DNA of 64,000 nt from DATCLS01 sp036563805 (GTDB lineage Bacteria > Actinomycetota > Acidimicrobiia > Acidimicrobiales > VFJN01): assembly GCA_036563805.1 (NCBI GenBank), contig DATCLS010000034.1, positions 1-64,000 on the forward strand. The letters are read 5' to 3'. The notes under the pieces were generated by a model, which made no database searches, was not told where the DNA came from, and worked only from the letters and a program-made list of their open reading frames with translations. The translations under genes were made by a program, and so were the position numbers. This document shows positions 15,780 through 23,549 of this stretch, piece after piece; the stretch's first letter is position 1; every line of letters begins with the position of its first letter.

Positions 15780-17357
15780 ATGCCGGCGACGGTCGTGGCG
15801 GCGGAGCGGACCGACGGGCGCGATCGCCTGATCGCCTTGGCTCTCGGCCTGGCCGCGCTCGCCGTCTACGTCCGCTCGCTGCTGCCCGGCGTCGGCTACA
15901 GCGGCGACGCCGCCAAGTGGCAGTTCCTCGGCGAGGTGGGCGGCACGCCCCATCCCACCGGCTATCCGCTGTACCTGCTGGTCAACCGGGCCTGGGTCAC
16001 GGTCGTGGCGGTCGGCGACCTGGCCTGGCGGGTCAACCTGCTGTCCGCCGTGTGCGGGGCGGCGACGGTGCCGGTGCTCTACCTGCTGCTCCGGCGGCTC
16101 GGGCCGGGGCGCCCGGCGGCCGCCGCGGCCGCCGCCACGTTCGCCCTCGGGCTCACGTTCTGGAGCCAGGCGGTGGTCGCCGAGGTCTACACGCTCCACC
16201 TGCTGCTGATGACGGCGGTGACGCTGTGCCTCGCCCGGTGGCTGGGCGGAGCGTCGGAGCGCTGGCTCCTGGCCGGGCTCGCCCTGTTCTTCCTCTCGTT
16301 CGGTCACCACCTGGGGACCGTGCTGGCCCTGCCCGGCGTCGCCTGGCTGCTGTGGCGGGGCCGCGCCCGGCTCCGCCCCGCGGTGGCCGCCTGGGCCGCC
16401 CTGTTCGCCGTCCTGGCCGCCGCCCAGTACGCCTACCTGCTGCGCATGACCGCGGTCGGCGCCTACGTCGAGCAGCCGGTGCACGGGCTGGGCGACGTCG
16501 TCGAGATGGTGACGGGCGGGCGCTTCCGCCGGCAGATGTTCACGTTCGGGCCGACCGAGCTGGTGCGCGACCGGCTGCCGCTGCTCGGGCGGTTCCTGCG
16601 CCGCGACCTGGGCGTGCTGGCGGTCCCGGTCGCCTACGGGGCGGTCCGGGTGGTCCGGTCGGGGTCGGACGTGGCCCGGGCCGTGACCGTCCACCTCGGG
16701 CTGCTGGGCGGGCTGGCGGCGGTGCACGCCCTGAACTTCGACGTCGCCGACGTCGAGGTGTTCTTCCTGCCGACCGTGCTCGTGCTGGCCGTGCTGCTCG
16801 CCGTCGGCCTGGACGGGCTGGCGGGGCGGATGGCGGCCCGGGTCGACGTCGGGGGGCAAGGGCATCGGCGGGACGGGGACCGGCCGCCGCCCGACGAGCG
16901 GGCCACGCCCCGGCGGGTCGCGGACCGGCGGGCCGCGGTCGGGCGGTGGGCGGCGGCGGCCGGCCTGGCCCTCGTGCCGCTCGTCACCGGCCTCGTCAAC
17001 TACCGGGACGCCAGCCAGCGGGGGAACCGGGCCGACGCCGAGCGCATCGAGCGGGCGATCGCGGCGGCCGGCACCGGGGCCGTGCTCATCACCGACAACT
17101 ACGTCGACAGCGAGTACTTCTGGTACTACCTGCTGGGCGAGGGGCTGGGGGCCGAGCGCGACCTCACGCTCGTGCACATGGTGAGCCCGCGGGAGGTCGT
17201 GGCGTTCTTCGAGCGGGGGCGGGGCCCGATGGCCACCGTCGCCACCGCGGACACGCCGGTGTACACGGCCACGCCCCACCAGGCCCGCCAGCTGGCCGAC
17301 GCCGGCCTGGCCGTCACCCCGGTGGCCGAGGACGTGTGGCGGGTGGCGCCCCCCTGA
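15780..17357 (+). CDS. DUF2723 multi-pass membrane protein (GT-C-like)
   Basis: A 525-residue integral membrane protein. The N-terminal signature is GYSGDAAKWQFLGEVGGTPH followed by PTGYPLY, the hallmark of DUF2723, whose acidic residue in the first outside loop resembles that of GT-C glycosyltransferases using polyprenyl-phosphate sugars. About ten hydrophobic helices follow, then a soluble C-terminal domain (about 420-525). Transfer of a sugar to protein or lipid on the outer face of the membrane is inferred. It starts 16 nt after the polyprenyl diphosphate synthase stop, so both are probably one transcript. It is convergent with xseB. Confidence 0.8.
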   Translation: MPATVVAAERTDGRDRLIALALGLAALAVYVRSLLPGVGYSGDAAKWQFLGEVGGTPHPTGYPLYLLVNRAWVTVVAVGDLAWRVNLLSAVCGAATVPVLYLLLRRLGPGRPAAAAAAATFALGLTFWSQAVVAEVYTLHLLLMTAVTLCLARWLGGASERWLLAGLALFFLSFGHHLGTVLALPGVAWLLWRGRARLRPAVAAWAALFAVLAAAQYAYLLRMTAVGAYVEQPVHGLGDVVEMVTGGRFRRQMFTFGPTELVRDRLPLLGRFLRRDLGVLAVPVAYGAVRVVRSGSDVARAVTVHLGLLGGLAAVHALNFDVADVEVFFLPTVLVLAVLLAVGLDGLAGRMAARVDVGGQGHRRDGDRPPPDERATPRRVADRRAAVGRWAAAAGLALVPLVTGLVNYRDASQRGNRADAERIERAIAAAGTGAVLITDNYVDSEYFWYYLLGEGLGAERDLTLVHMVSPREVVAFFERGRGPMATVATADTPVYTATPHQARQLADAGLAVTPVAEDVWRVAPP

Positions 17358-17415
17358 GCGGGCGGCCGGGAGTGGCGCCGGCGGCCGGGCCCTGACCGAG
17401 CCGGCTCGGCCCGGC

Positions 17416-17667
17416 TCAGCCCGACGGCTCGGCGTCCGGGCCGGCGCCGGGGGCGTCGACCTCGGCCTCGAGCTCGGCCACCACCTGCTCGACCTCGAAA
17501 CGGGCGCCGGCGATGCGGTCGCGGCACAGGCGCAGAAGCTCGGCGGCCCGCTTGACCCGGGCGCCCAGCACGTCCACGTCGACCTCGTCGCCGTCGAGCT
17601 CGTCGAGGATGCGCTCGAGCTCGGCCAGGGCGTCGACGTAGCTGATCTCGGTCGTGTCCTCTGCCAT
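17416..17667 (-). CDS. xseB: Exodeoxyribonuclease VII small subunit
   Basis: An 83-residue helical hairpin protein: SYVDALAELERILDELDGDE, then VDVLGARVKRAAELLRLCRDRI, which matches the XseB pattern of two helices. It binds the large subunit and is needed for a soluble, active exonuclease VII. ATG 17667 is preferred within a much longer open frame because family similarity begins there. It begins 11 nt after the xseA stop, in an xseA-xseB operon. Confidence 0.9.
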   Translation of the reverse strand: MAEDTTEISYVDALAELERILDELDGDEVDVDVLGARVKRAAELLRLCRDRIAGARFEVEQVVAELEAEVDAPGAGPDAEPSG

Positions 17668-17678
17668 CGGGACGGTCC

Positions 17679-19205
17679 TCACGTCTCGTTCGTACGGTTC
17701 GGGGGCCCGGCGCCGGTGTCCGCGGCGCTCCCGGGGGCCGCGGTGTCGCCCGCGTCCCTGGTGGTTGCGGTAGCCGTCACGGTCGAGCGGAGCTCGCCCC
17801 CGGCGACGGTGGTCCACAGCTCCTGGCCGGGGGCGACGTCGGCCGGGGAGCGGACGACGGCCCCGTCGGGGCCGCGGGTGATCGACCAGCCTCGGGCCAG
17901 CGTGCGGGCGGGGTCGAGCGCCCGGAGCTGGACCGCGATCCGGTCGAGGTCGCGGGCCGCGGCGGCCGCGGCCCGCGGCGCCCGCTGGACCAGCCGGTCG
18001 CGGGCGGCGTCCAGCGCCCGGGCGTGGTCGCGCAGGTGGGACCGGGCACCGGACTCCAGCCGCCCGACGTCGCGGTCGAGCTTGGCCCCGGACCGGGCCA
18101 ACGCCCCGGCCGCGCTCCGGCGCAGGCGCTCGCGGCCGGCGGCCAGCGACCGGTCGGCGGCGCCGAGCCCGTGCCGGGTGGCCACGGCCACGTGCCGCCC
18201 GCAGGCCCGCAGGCGCTCGGCCTCGCGGCGGAGCCGGGCCTGGGACGCGCTGGCGATGTCCTGCCAGCGGACCAGGAGCCGTTGCTCGAACCGGCGCACG
18301 TCGTCGATCACGGCCTGGGCGCAGGCGGTCGGCGTCTTGTAGGCGGCGTGGGCCACCTCGTCGGCCACCGACCGGTCGACGTCGTGGCCGATGCCGGTCA
18401 GGACGACCGTGTCGAGCCCGGCGATGGCCCGGGCGATCGGCTCGCTGTCGAACGCGGCCAGGTCGGTGGTGGCGCCGCCGCCCCGGACCAGCAGCACGAC
18501 GTCCACGCCCCGGCTGGCCACCCACCGCAGCCCCCGCGCCACCGAGCGCGGGGCGCTCGTCCCCTGGACCCGCACGTCGGCCCGCACGACCCGGAACCCG
18601 ATGCCCGAGGCCCGCAGCTCGTCGAGGACGTCGTGCTCGGCGGCGCTGCCGGCGCTCGTCACCAGCCCGATCCGCAGCGGGACCAGGGGCCGGGGGAGCG
18701 CCTGCTGGCGGGTGAGCAGCCCCTCGGCCGCCAGCGTCCGCAGGAGGCGCTCGCGGTCGGCGGCCAGGCGGCCCAGCGTGAACGACGGGTCGATGTCCGA
18801 CATCTGGAGCTGCAGCCGGCCCCCGGGCGCCCACCAGCCGAGCCGCCCCCGGATGCGGACCTCGGTGCCGTCGGACATGCGCACCGTCCCGCCCGCCTGC
18901 TGCAGCCGGCCGTTGACCCGGCGGCGGGCCGTGTCGAACAGCACGACCGAGAGGGTGGCCACCGGCGGGCGGTCGGTGGCGGCCGCGCCCGGCGCCGGCT
19001 CGACCAGGTCGAACCACACCATGCCCGTCCGCCCCCGGGACAGGTTGCGGATCTCGCCCCGCACCCACACCTCGTCGGGGAACGACCGGCGCAGCGCCTC
19101 GCCCAGCGCCTCGCCGAGCTCGGCGACCGACCACGTGGGCTCGGACGGGTCGTCCCACAACGTGAGCGGGGCCGGGGTCCGGGGCGTCCTCGGGCGTCGT
19201 GCCAC
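17679..19205 (-). CDS. xseA: Exodeoxyribonuclease VII large subunit
   Basis: A 508-residue enzyme that digests single-stranded DNA from both ends into short acid-soluble oligonucleotides. The N-terminal OB-fold (about 25-130) contains VWVRGEIRNLSRG and MVWFDLVE; the catalytic domain contains DVVLLVRGGGATTDLAAFDS and VVLTGIGHDVDRSVADEVAH, the family signature, followed by long coiled-coil helices and the closing LARGWSI segment. The GTG start at 19205 has no Shine-Dalgarno sequence but a TAGCGT hexamer exactly 6 nt upstream. The frame ends with a Gly/Ala/Pro-rich tail beyond the conserved part. Confidence 0.92.
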   Translation of the reverse strand: MARRPRTPRTPAPLTLWDDPSEPTWSVAELGEALGEALRRSFPDEVWVRGEIRNLSRGRTGMVWFDLVEPAPGAAATDRPPVATLSVVLFDTARRRVNGRLQQAGGTVRMSDGTEVRIRGRLGWWAPGGRLQLQMSDIDPSFTLGRLAADRERLLRTLAAEGLLTRQQALPRPLVPLRIGLVTSAGSAAEHDVLDELRASGIGFRVVRADVRVQGTSAPRSVARGLRWVASRGVDVVLLVRGGGATTDLAAFDSEPIARAIAGLDTVVLTGIGHDVDRSVADEVAHAAYKTPTACAQAVIDDVRRFEQRLLVRWQDIASASQARLRREAERLRACGRHVAVATRHGLGAADRSLAAGRERLRRSAAGALARSGAKLDRDVGRLESGARSHLRDHARALDAARDRLVQRAPRAAAAAARDLDRIAVQLRALDPARTLARGWSITRGPDGAVVRSPADVAPGQELWTTVAGGELRSTVTATATTRDAGDTAAPGSAADTGAGPPNRTNET

Positions 19206-19211
19206 GTCCGC

Positions 19212-19217
19212 ACGCTA
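19212..19217 (-). promoter_or_regulatory. putative -10 element of xseAB (leaderless)
   Basis: TAGCGT on the minus strand, 6 nt before the GTG start of xseA, the same spacing seen at ligB, fdhD and the TrmH gene. Confidence 0.5.
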
Positions 19218-19293
19218 GCGACCAGCCCGTATGGAGATTTCGACATCGACAGTGCAAACATTCCCCCGGTGGCTGACCCGAGGAGAGGACCCC

Positions 19294-20496
19294 ATGCCTG
19301 AAGCCGTGATCGTCTCGACGGCCCGCACCCCGATCGGCCGTGCGGCCAAGGGATCGCTCGTCGAGTGCCGGCCGGACGACCTGGCCGCCCACATCATCAA
19401 GGCCGCGCTCGAGAAGGTGCCGGCGCTCGACCCCGCCGTGATCGACGACGTGATGATGGGGTGCGCGCAGCCCGCCGGCGAGGCCGGCTACAACATCGCC
19501 CGGGTGGCGGGGCTCCTGGCCGGCATCGACCGGCCCGGCGTGACCGTCAACCGCTACTGCTCGTCGTCGCTGCAGACGATCCGCATGGCGGCCCACGCCA
19601 TCAAGGCCGGCGAGGGCGACGCCTTCATCGCCGCCGGCGTCGAGACGGTCAGCCGGTTCTCGTCCGGGGCGGCCGACGTCGGCCCCCACAACGAGGCGTT
19701 CGCCGCCGCCGAGGCCCGCACGGCCAAGCTGGCCGGCGGCGCCGACTCGTGGGAGCCGTTCCAGGGCGGCCTGCCCGACATCTACATCGCCATGGGCCAG
19801 ACGGCCGAGAACGTCCGCCTCAAGGAGGGCGTGAGCCGGCAGGAGATGGACGAGTTCGCCACCCTGTCCCAGCAGCGGGCCGTGGCCAACCAGGAGAACG
19901 GCTACTGGGACGGCGAGATCACGCCCGTCACCACCCCGTCGGGCACGGTCGTCACCAAGGACGACGGCCCCCGGCCGGGCACGACGGTCGAGAAGCTGGC
20001 CCAGCTCAAGCCCGCCTTCCGGCCCGACGGCGAGGTGACGGCCGGCAACGCCTGCCCGCTCAACGACGGCGCCGCCGCCGTGATCGTCATGAGCGACACC
20101 AAGGCCCGCGAGCTGGGCATCACCCCGCTGGCCCGCATCGTGTCGTCCGGCGTCAGCGCCCTCGACCCCGAGATCATGGGCCTCGGCCCGATCGGGGCGT
20201 CCCGCCAGGCGCTGGAGCGGGCGGGCATGACCATCGACGACATCGACCTCGTTGAGATCAACGAGGCGTTCGCCGCCCAGGTCATCCCGTCGGCCCGGGC
20301 GCTGGGCATCCCGTGGGACAAGCTGAACGTGAAGGGCGGGGCCATCGCCCTCGGCCACCCGTTCGGCATGACCGGCGCCCGCATCATGACCACGCTCATC
20401 CACGCCCTGCAGGACGAGGACAAGACGTTCGGCCTGGAGACCATGTGCGTGGGCGGAGGCCAGGGCATGGCCATGATCATCGAGCGGCTCTCGTAA
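19294..20496 (+). CDS. Thiolase family protein (acetyl-CoA C-acyltransferase)
   Basis: A 400-residue thiolase. The acyl-accepting cysteine lies in TVNRYCSSSLQTI (Cys at about 89); the C-terminal half has EINEAFAAQV, KGGAIALGHPFGMTGAR with the catalytic histidine, and ETMCVGGGQGMAM with the second cysteine. It either cleaves 3-ketoacyl-CoA in beta-oxidation or condenses two acyl-CoA; the context of SDR, LLM and acyl-CoA dehydrogenase genes favours degradation. ATG 19294 is preceded by an AGGAGAGG Shine-Dalgarno site, unlike most neighbours. A long hairpin follows the stop. Confidence 0.93.
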   Translation: MPEAVIVSTARTPIGRAAKGSLVECRPDDLAAHIIKAALEKVPALDPAVIDDVMMGCAQPAGEAGYNIARVAGLLAGIDRPGVTVNRYCSSSLQTIRMAAHAIKAGEGDAFIAAGVETVSRFSSGAADVGPHNEAFAAAEARTAKLAGGADSWEPFQGGLPDIYIAMGQTAENVRLKEGVSRQEMDEFATLSQQRAVANQENGYWDGEITPVTTPSGTVVTKDDGPRPGTTVEKLAQLKPAFRPDGEVTAGNACPLNDGAAAVIVMSDTKARELGITPLARIVSSGVSALDPEIMGLGPIGASRQALERAGMTIDDIDLVEINEAFAAQVIPSARALGIPWDKLNVKGGAIALGHPFGMTGARIMTTLIHALQDEDKTFGLETMCVGGGQGMAMIIERLS

Positions 20497-20506
20497 CGAC
20501 CCGCGC

Positions 20507-20552
20507 CCGGCGGTGGTGGCCGGCCCTCCCGGGCGGCGGCCACCACCGCCGG
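20507..20552. terminator. terminator between thiolase and SDR genes
   Basis: A perfect 16-bp stem (20507-20522 with 20537-20552, arm CCGGCGGTGGTGGCCG) and a 14-nt loop, 11 bp after the thiolase stop. It can serve both strands because the next gene is convergent. The rest of the gap to 20721 is GC-rich and includes a 20-bp palindrome at 20626-20645 but no gene. Confidence 0.7.
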
Positions 20553-20721
20553 CGGTCGGCCCGCCGGCGTGCCTTGGCAGGTCGGAGCCGGTTTCGGCCG
20601 GTGCTGCGGGTCGGTGCCGGCCGGGTCGGCGCGCCGGCGCGCCGAGGAGACGGCCCCGCCCGCGCGCCGGCAAGGCGGCGCCGGCGATGCGCCGTCAGCG
20701 GGCGCCGTCAGGGGGACCGGG

Positions 20722-21633
20722 TCAGGTCCCGTAGACCGGGGCGGGAGTGGGCGCCTTGGCCAGCAGCTCGTCGACGACCGGGCCGAGCTCGGCCGGGTCC
20801 CACCGGGCGCCCTTGTCGACCGTGGGCCCGTGCTGCCAGCCGTCGGCCACGCCGACCTTGCCGCCCTCGACCTCGAACATCCGGCCGGTGACGTGCGCCG
20901 AGTGGCTGGAGACGAGCCAGGCCACGAGCGGCGAGACGTTCTCGGGGGCCATGGCGTCGAAGGCGTCGGGGTCCTCGGGCTTGGCCATCATCTCGGCGAA
21001 CACCTTCTCGGTCATCCGGGTGCGGGCCGAGGGGGCGATGGCGTTGGCGGTCACGCCGTATCGGCCGAGCTCGGCCGCCTGCACGAGAGTCAGCGTGGCG
21101 ATGCCGCCTTTGGCCGCGCTGTAGGCGGCCTGGCCGATCGATCCGAGTAGGCCGGCCCCCGAGCTGGTGTTGACGATGCGGGCGTCGACCTTCTCGCCGG
21201 CCTTGGACCGGTCCCGCCAGTAGCTGGCCGCCCACCGGCTCACGCAGAAGTGGCCCTTGAGGTGGACCCGGATGACCGTGTCCCACTCCTCCTCGCCCGA
21301 GGAGACGAACATGCGGTCGCGCACCACCCCGGCGTTGTTGACGACGGCGTCGAGGCCCCCGAAGGCCTCCAGGGCCGTGTTCACCAGGCGCTGGGCGCCC
21401 TCCCAGTCGGCGACGTCGTCGCCGTTGACCACGGCCTCGCCGCCGGCCGCCACGATCTCGTCGACCACCTCCTGGGCGGGGGACGGCGAACCGCCCGTGC
21501 CGTCGAGCTCGGCGCCGATGTCGTTGACCACGACCTTGGCGCCCTGCCGGGCCAGCTCCAGGGCGTGGGCCCGGCCGATGCCCCGGCCCGCCCCCGTCAC
21601 GATCACGATCCGGCCGTCGCAGATGCCGCTCAT
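20722..21633 (-). CDS. SDR family oxidoreductase (HSD17B4-type, beta-oxidation)
   Basis: A 303-residue short-chain dehydrogenase. The NAD-binding motif is TGAGRGIGRAHALELARQGA, then NNAGVV, the catalytic Ser in VNTSSGAG and the YSAAK pair. The length and the C-terminal extension after VTGRMFEVEGGKVG match the 3-hydroxyacyl-CoA dehydrogenase domain of peroxisomal multifunctional protein 2-like SDRs. It probably oxidises 3-hydroxyacyl-CoA to 3-ketoacyl-CoA, which the adjacent thiolase could cleave. It is divergent from the LLM oxidoreductase, with an operator-like repeat between them. Confidence 0.87.
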   Translation of the reverse strand: MSGICDGRIVIVTGAGRGIGRAHALELARQGAKVVVNDIGAELDGTGGSPSPAQEVVDEIVAAGGEAVVNGDDVADWEGAQRLVNTALEAFGGLDAVVNNAGVVRDRMFVSSGEEEWDTVIRVHLKGHFCVSRWAASYWRDRSKAGEKVDARIVNTSSGAGLLGSIGQAAYSAAKGGIATLTLVQAAELGRYGVTANAIAPSARTRMTEKVFAEMMAKPEDPDAFDAMAPENVSPLVAWLVSSHSAHVTGRMFEVEGGKVGVADGWQHGPTVDKGARWDPAELGPVVDELLAKAPTPAPVYGT

Positions 21634-21652
21634 GCCCCGATGATGACATGAT

Positions 21653-21667
21653 CTGACGGTCCATCAG
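21653..21667. promoter_or_regulatory. operator-like repeat in the SDR/LLM divergent promoter
   Basis: CTGACGGTCCATCAG: 7-bp arms around a central T with one mismatch, 20 bp upstream of the SDR start. The form CTGAyGG-N-CCrTCAG resembles TetR-type operators upstream of actinobacterial lipid genes. No regulator gene lies beside it. Confidence 0.55.
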
Positions 21668-21736
21668 AAAAATCCGACCGCAGTGTCCGCCCGAGAGCGG
21701 GCGATCCGACACGCCGTCACCAGCCGAGGGGTCCGC

Positions 21737-22600
21737 ATGCGCTACGGGGTCACGATGTTCGCCACCGACGTCTCGATGGACGTCGTCGAGCTGGCCCGGG
21801 CGGTGGAGGAGCGGGGGCTCGACTCGCTGTGGCTGCCCGAGCACACCCACATCCCCCTCAGCCGCAAGACCCCGTGGCCCGGCGGGGAGGGCCCGCTGCC
21901 CGACGAGTACAAGCGCAGCCTCGACCCGCTCGTGGCCCTGTCCGCGGCGGCCAGCGTCACCCGCGACCTGCGGCTGGGGACCGGCATCCTGCTGCCCGCC
22001 CAGCGCGACCCGATCGTCACGGCCAAGGCGGTGGCCACGCTCGACCACCTGTCCGGCGGGCGCTTCGCGCTGGGTGTCGGCTTCGGCTGGAACGAGGACG
22101 AGATGGCCCACCACGGGGTGGCCTACGGCGAGCGGCGGGCCGTGGCCCGCGAGCACGTGCTGGCCATGCAGACGCTGTGGGCCGAGGAGGAGGCCGCCTT
22201 CGCCGGTGAGCACGTCCGCTTCTCGGCCTCGTGGTCGTGGCCCAAGCCCGTCCAACGCAACGCGGCGGGCAAGCCCGCCGTGCCGGTCCTGGTGGGCGGC
22301 GGCGCCGGCGAGCAGCTGTTCGCCCACGTCGTGAGCTACGGCGACGGCTGGATCCCGATCGGCGGGGCCGGCCTGACCGAGGCCATCCCCCGCCTGCGCG
22401 AGGCGGCGGCCGCGGCCGGGCGCGACCCGGCGACGCTCGAGATCGTGCCGTTCGGGTCGATCCCCGACCACGGCAAGCTCGACCACTTCGCCGAGATCGG
22501 CGTGACCGAGACCGTGTTCCGGGTGCCGTCCGCGCCCCGCGACGAGGTGCTGCCGCTGCTCGACCAGCAGGCCAAGCTCGTGGAGGAGCGACGGGGCTGA
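21737..22600 (+). CDS. LLM class F420-dependent oxidoreductase
   Basis: A 287-residue luciferase-like TIM-barrel protein, starting MRYGVTMFATDVSMDVVELA and containing DSLWLPEHTHIP, RDLRLGTGILLPAQRDP and LGVGFGWNEDEMAHHG. These are typical of coenzyme F420-dependent oxidoreductases in actinobacteria (TIGR03619-like), although FMN dependence cannot be excluded. The substrate is unknown. ATG 21737 is chosen from alignment; the frame is open a little further upstream. It shares a divergent control region with the SDR, so the two probably respond to the same signal. Confidence 0.85.
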   Translation: MRYGVTMFATDVSMDVVELARAVEERGLDSLWLPEHTHIPLSRKTPWPGGEGPLPDEYKRSLDPLVALSAAASVTRDLRLGTGILLPAQRDPIVTAKAVATLDHLSGGRFALGVGFGWNEDEMAHHGVAYGERRAVAREHVLAMQTLWAEEEAAFAGEHVRFSASWSWPKPVQRNAAGKPAVPVLVGGGAGEQLFAHVVSYGDGWIPIGGAGLTEAIPRLREAAAAAGRDPATLEIVPFGSIPDHGKLDHFAEIGVTETVFRVPSAPRDEVLPLLDQQAKLVEERRG

Positions 22601-22664
22601 CCGGGCCAGGCTCGGGGTGCGGCGGGGCGCCCGACGCCGGCGCCGCTGCCGGCCCCGGCGTGCG

Positions 22665-22670
22665 TACAGT
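22665..22670 (+). promoter_or_regulatory. putative -10 element of the TrmH-family gene (leaderless)
   Basis: TACAGT, exactly 6 nt before GTG 22677, with no Shine-Dalgarno site. Confidence 0.5.
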
Positions 22671-22676
22671 CGCCGC

Positions 22677-23483
22677 GTGCCCGCCTCCGGCTCGCCGCCC
22701 GACGATCGCCTCGACGACTACCGGGCGCTGAACGACCCGGCCCGGCGGCGCGCCGTCGAGCGCCGGGGCGGCTACTTCGTCGTCGAGGGCCTGCGGGCGG
22801 TCGAGGCGCTGCTCGCTTCGCCCTACCCGGTCCGCTCGATCCTGGTCGTCGAGCGCCGGGAGCCGGCGGTGCGGGCGGCGCTGGCGGCCCACGGCCGCGC
22901 CGGCGTGCCGGTGCTGGTCCGGCCGGAGGCCGAGGTCCGGGCCGTCGTCGGCTTCCCGTTCCACCGGGGCGTGCTGGCCGCGGCCGACCGCCTGCCGCTG
23001 CCCCCGGTGGCCGACGTCGTGGCCGGGGCCCGCCGCTTGGCCGTCGTCGAGGGCGTGAACGACCACGAGAACCTGGGCGCGCTGTTCCGCAACGCCGCCG
23101 CTTTCGGCGTCGACGCCGTGCTGGCCGACCCGACCACCGCCGACCCGCTGTACCGGCGCAGCGTGCGGGTGTCGCTGGGCCACGTCCTCCGGGTGCCGTG
23201 GACCCGCCTGGCGGCCTGGCCGGAGGGCCTCGGTGACCTGCGGGCCGCCGGGTTCGTGCTCGTGGCCCTGACCCCGGCCCGGGAGGCCGAGCCGATCGAC
23301 GCGCTGGCCGCCGACCCGCCCGACCGGCTGGCGCTGCTGCTCGGCGCCGAAGGCCCCGGCCTGTCAACGGTGGCGCTGGCAGCCGCCGACCGCCGGGTCC
23401 GCATCCCGATCGCCCCGGGCGTCGACTCGCTGAACGTGGCCACCGCGGCTGCCATCACCTTCCACCGCCTGGCCCCGGTCTGA
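22677..23483 (+). CDS. TrmH/SpoU family RNA 2'-O-methyltransferase
   Basis: A 268-residue SPOUT methyltransferase expected to methylate a ribose 2'-OH in tRNA or rRNA using S-adenosylmethionine. The N-terminal substrate-binding domain (about 1-110) contains YFVVEGLRAVEALL. Motif 1 is EGVNDHENLGALFRNAAAFG, motif 2 LLLGAEGPGLS and motif 3 IPIAPGVDSLNVATAAAI, together forming the knotted cofactor site. The target cannot be told from the sequence. GTG 22677 is chosen because a TACAGT hexamer lies 6 nt upstream and the conserved region follows. It appears to be transcribed alone. Confidence 0.88.
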   Translation: MPASGSPPDDRLDDYRALNDPARRRAVERRGGYFVVEGLRAVEALLASPYPVRSILVVERREPAVRAALAAHGRAGVPVLVRPEAEVRAVVGFPFHRGVLAAADRLPLPPVADVVAGARRLAVVEGVNDHENLGALFRNAAAFGVDAVLADPTTADPLYRRSVRVSLGHVLRVPWTRLAAWPEGLGDLRAAGFVLVALTPAREAEPIDALAADPPDRLALLLGAEGPGLSTVALAAADRRVRIPIAPGVDSLNVATAAAITFHRLAPV

Positions 23484-23537
23484 GCGCCTCCGGCGCGCCG
23501 TCCCACCCGTCCACGCCTGGTTCGGCCCGGAAACGGG

Positions 23538-23543
23538 GACAAT
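23538..23543 (+). promoter_or_regulatory. putative -10 element of aidB (leaderless)
   Basis: GACAAT, 6 nt before ATG 23550. It is a less canonical hexamer but has the same spacing as the other leaderless candidates. Confidence 0.4.
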
Positions 23544-23549
23544 GGGGGC

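Noticed and set aside
20626..20645. A 20-bp perfect palindrome between thiolase and SDR genes
   Set aside because: It consists almost wholly of G and C in simple GGCGCGCC patterns and lies behind a clear terminator, so a specific function cannot be argued.
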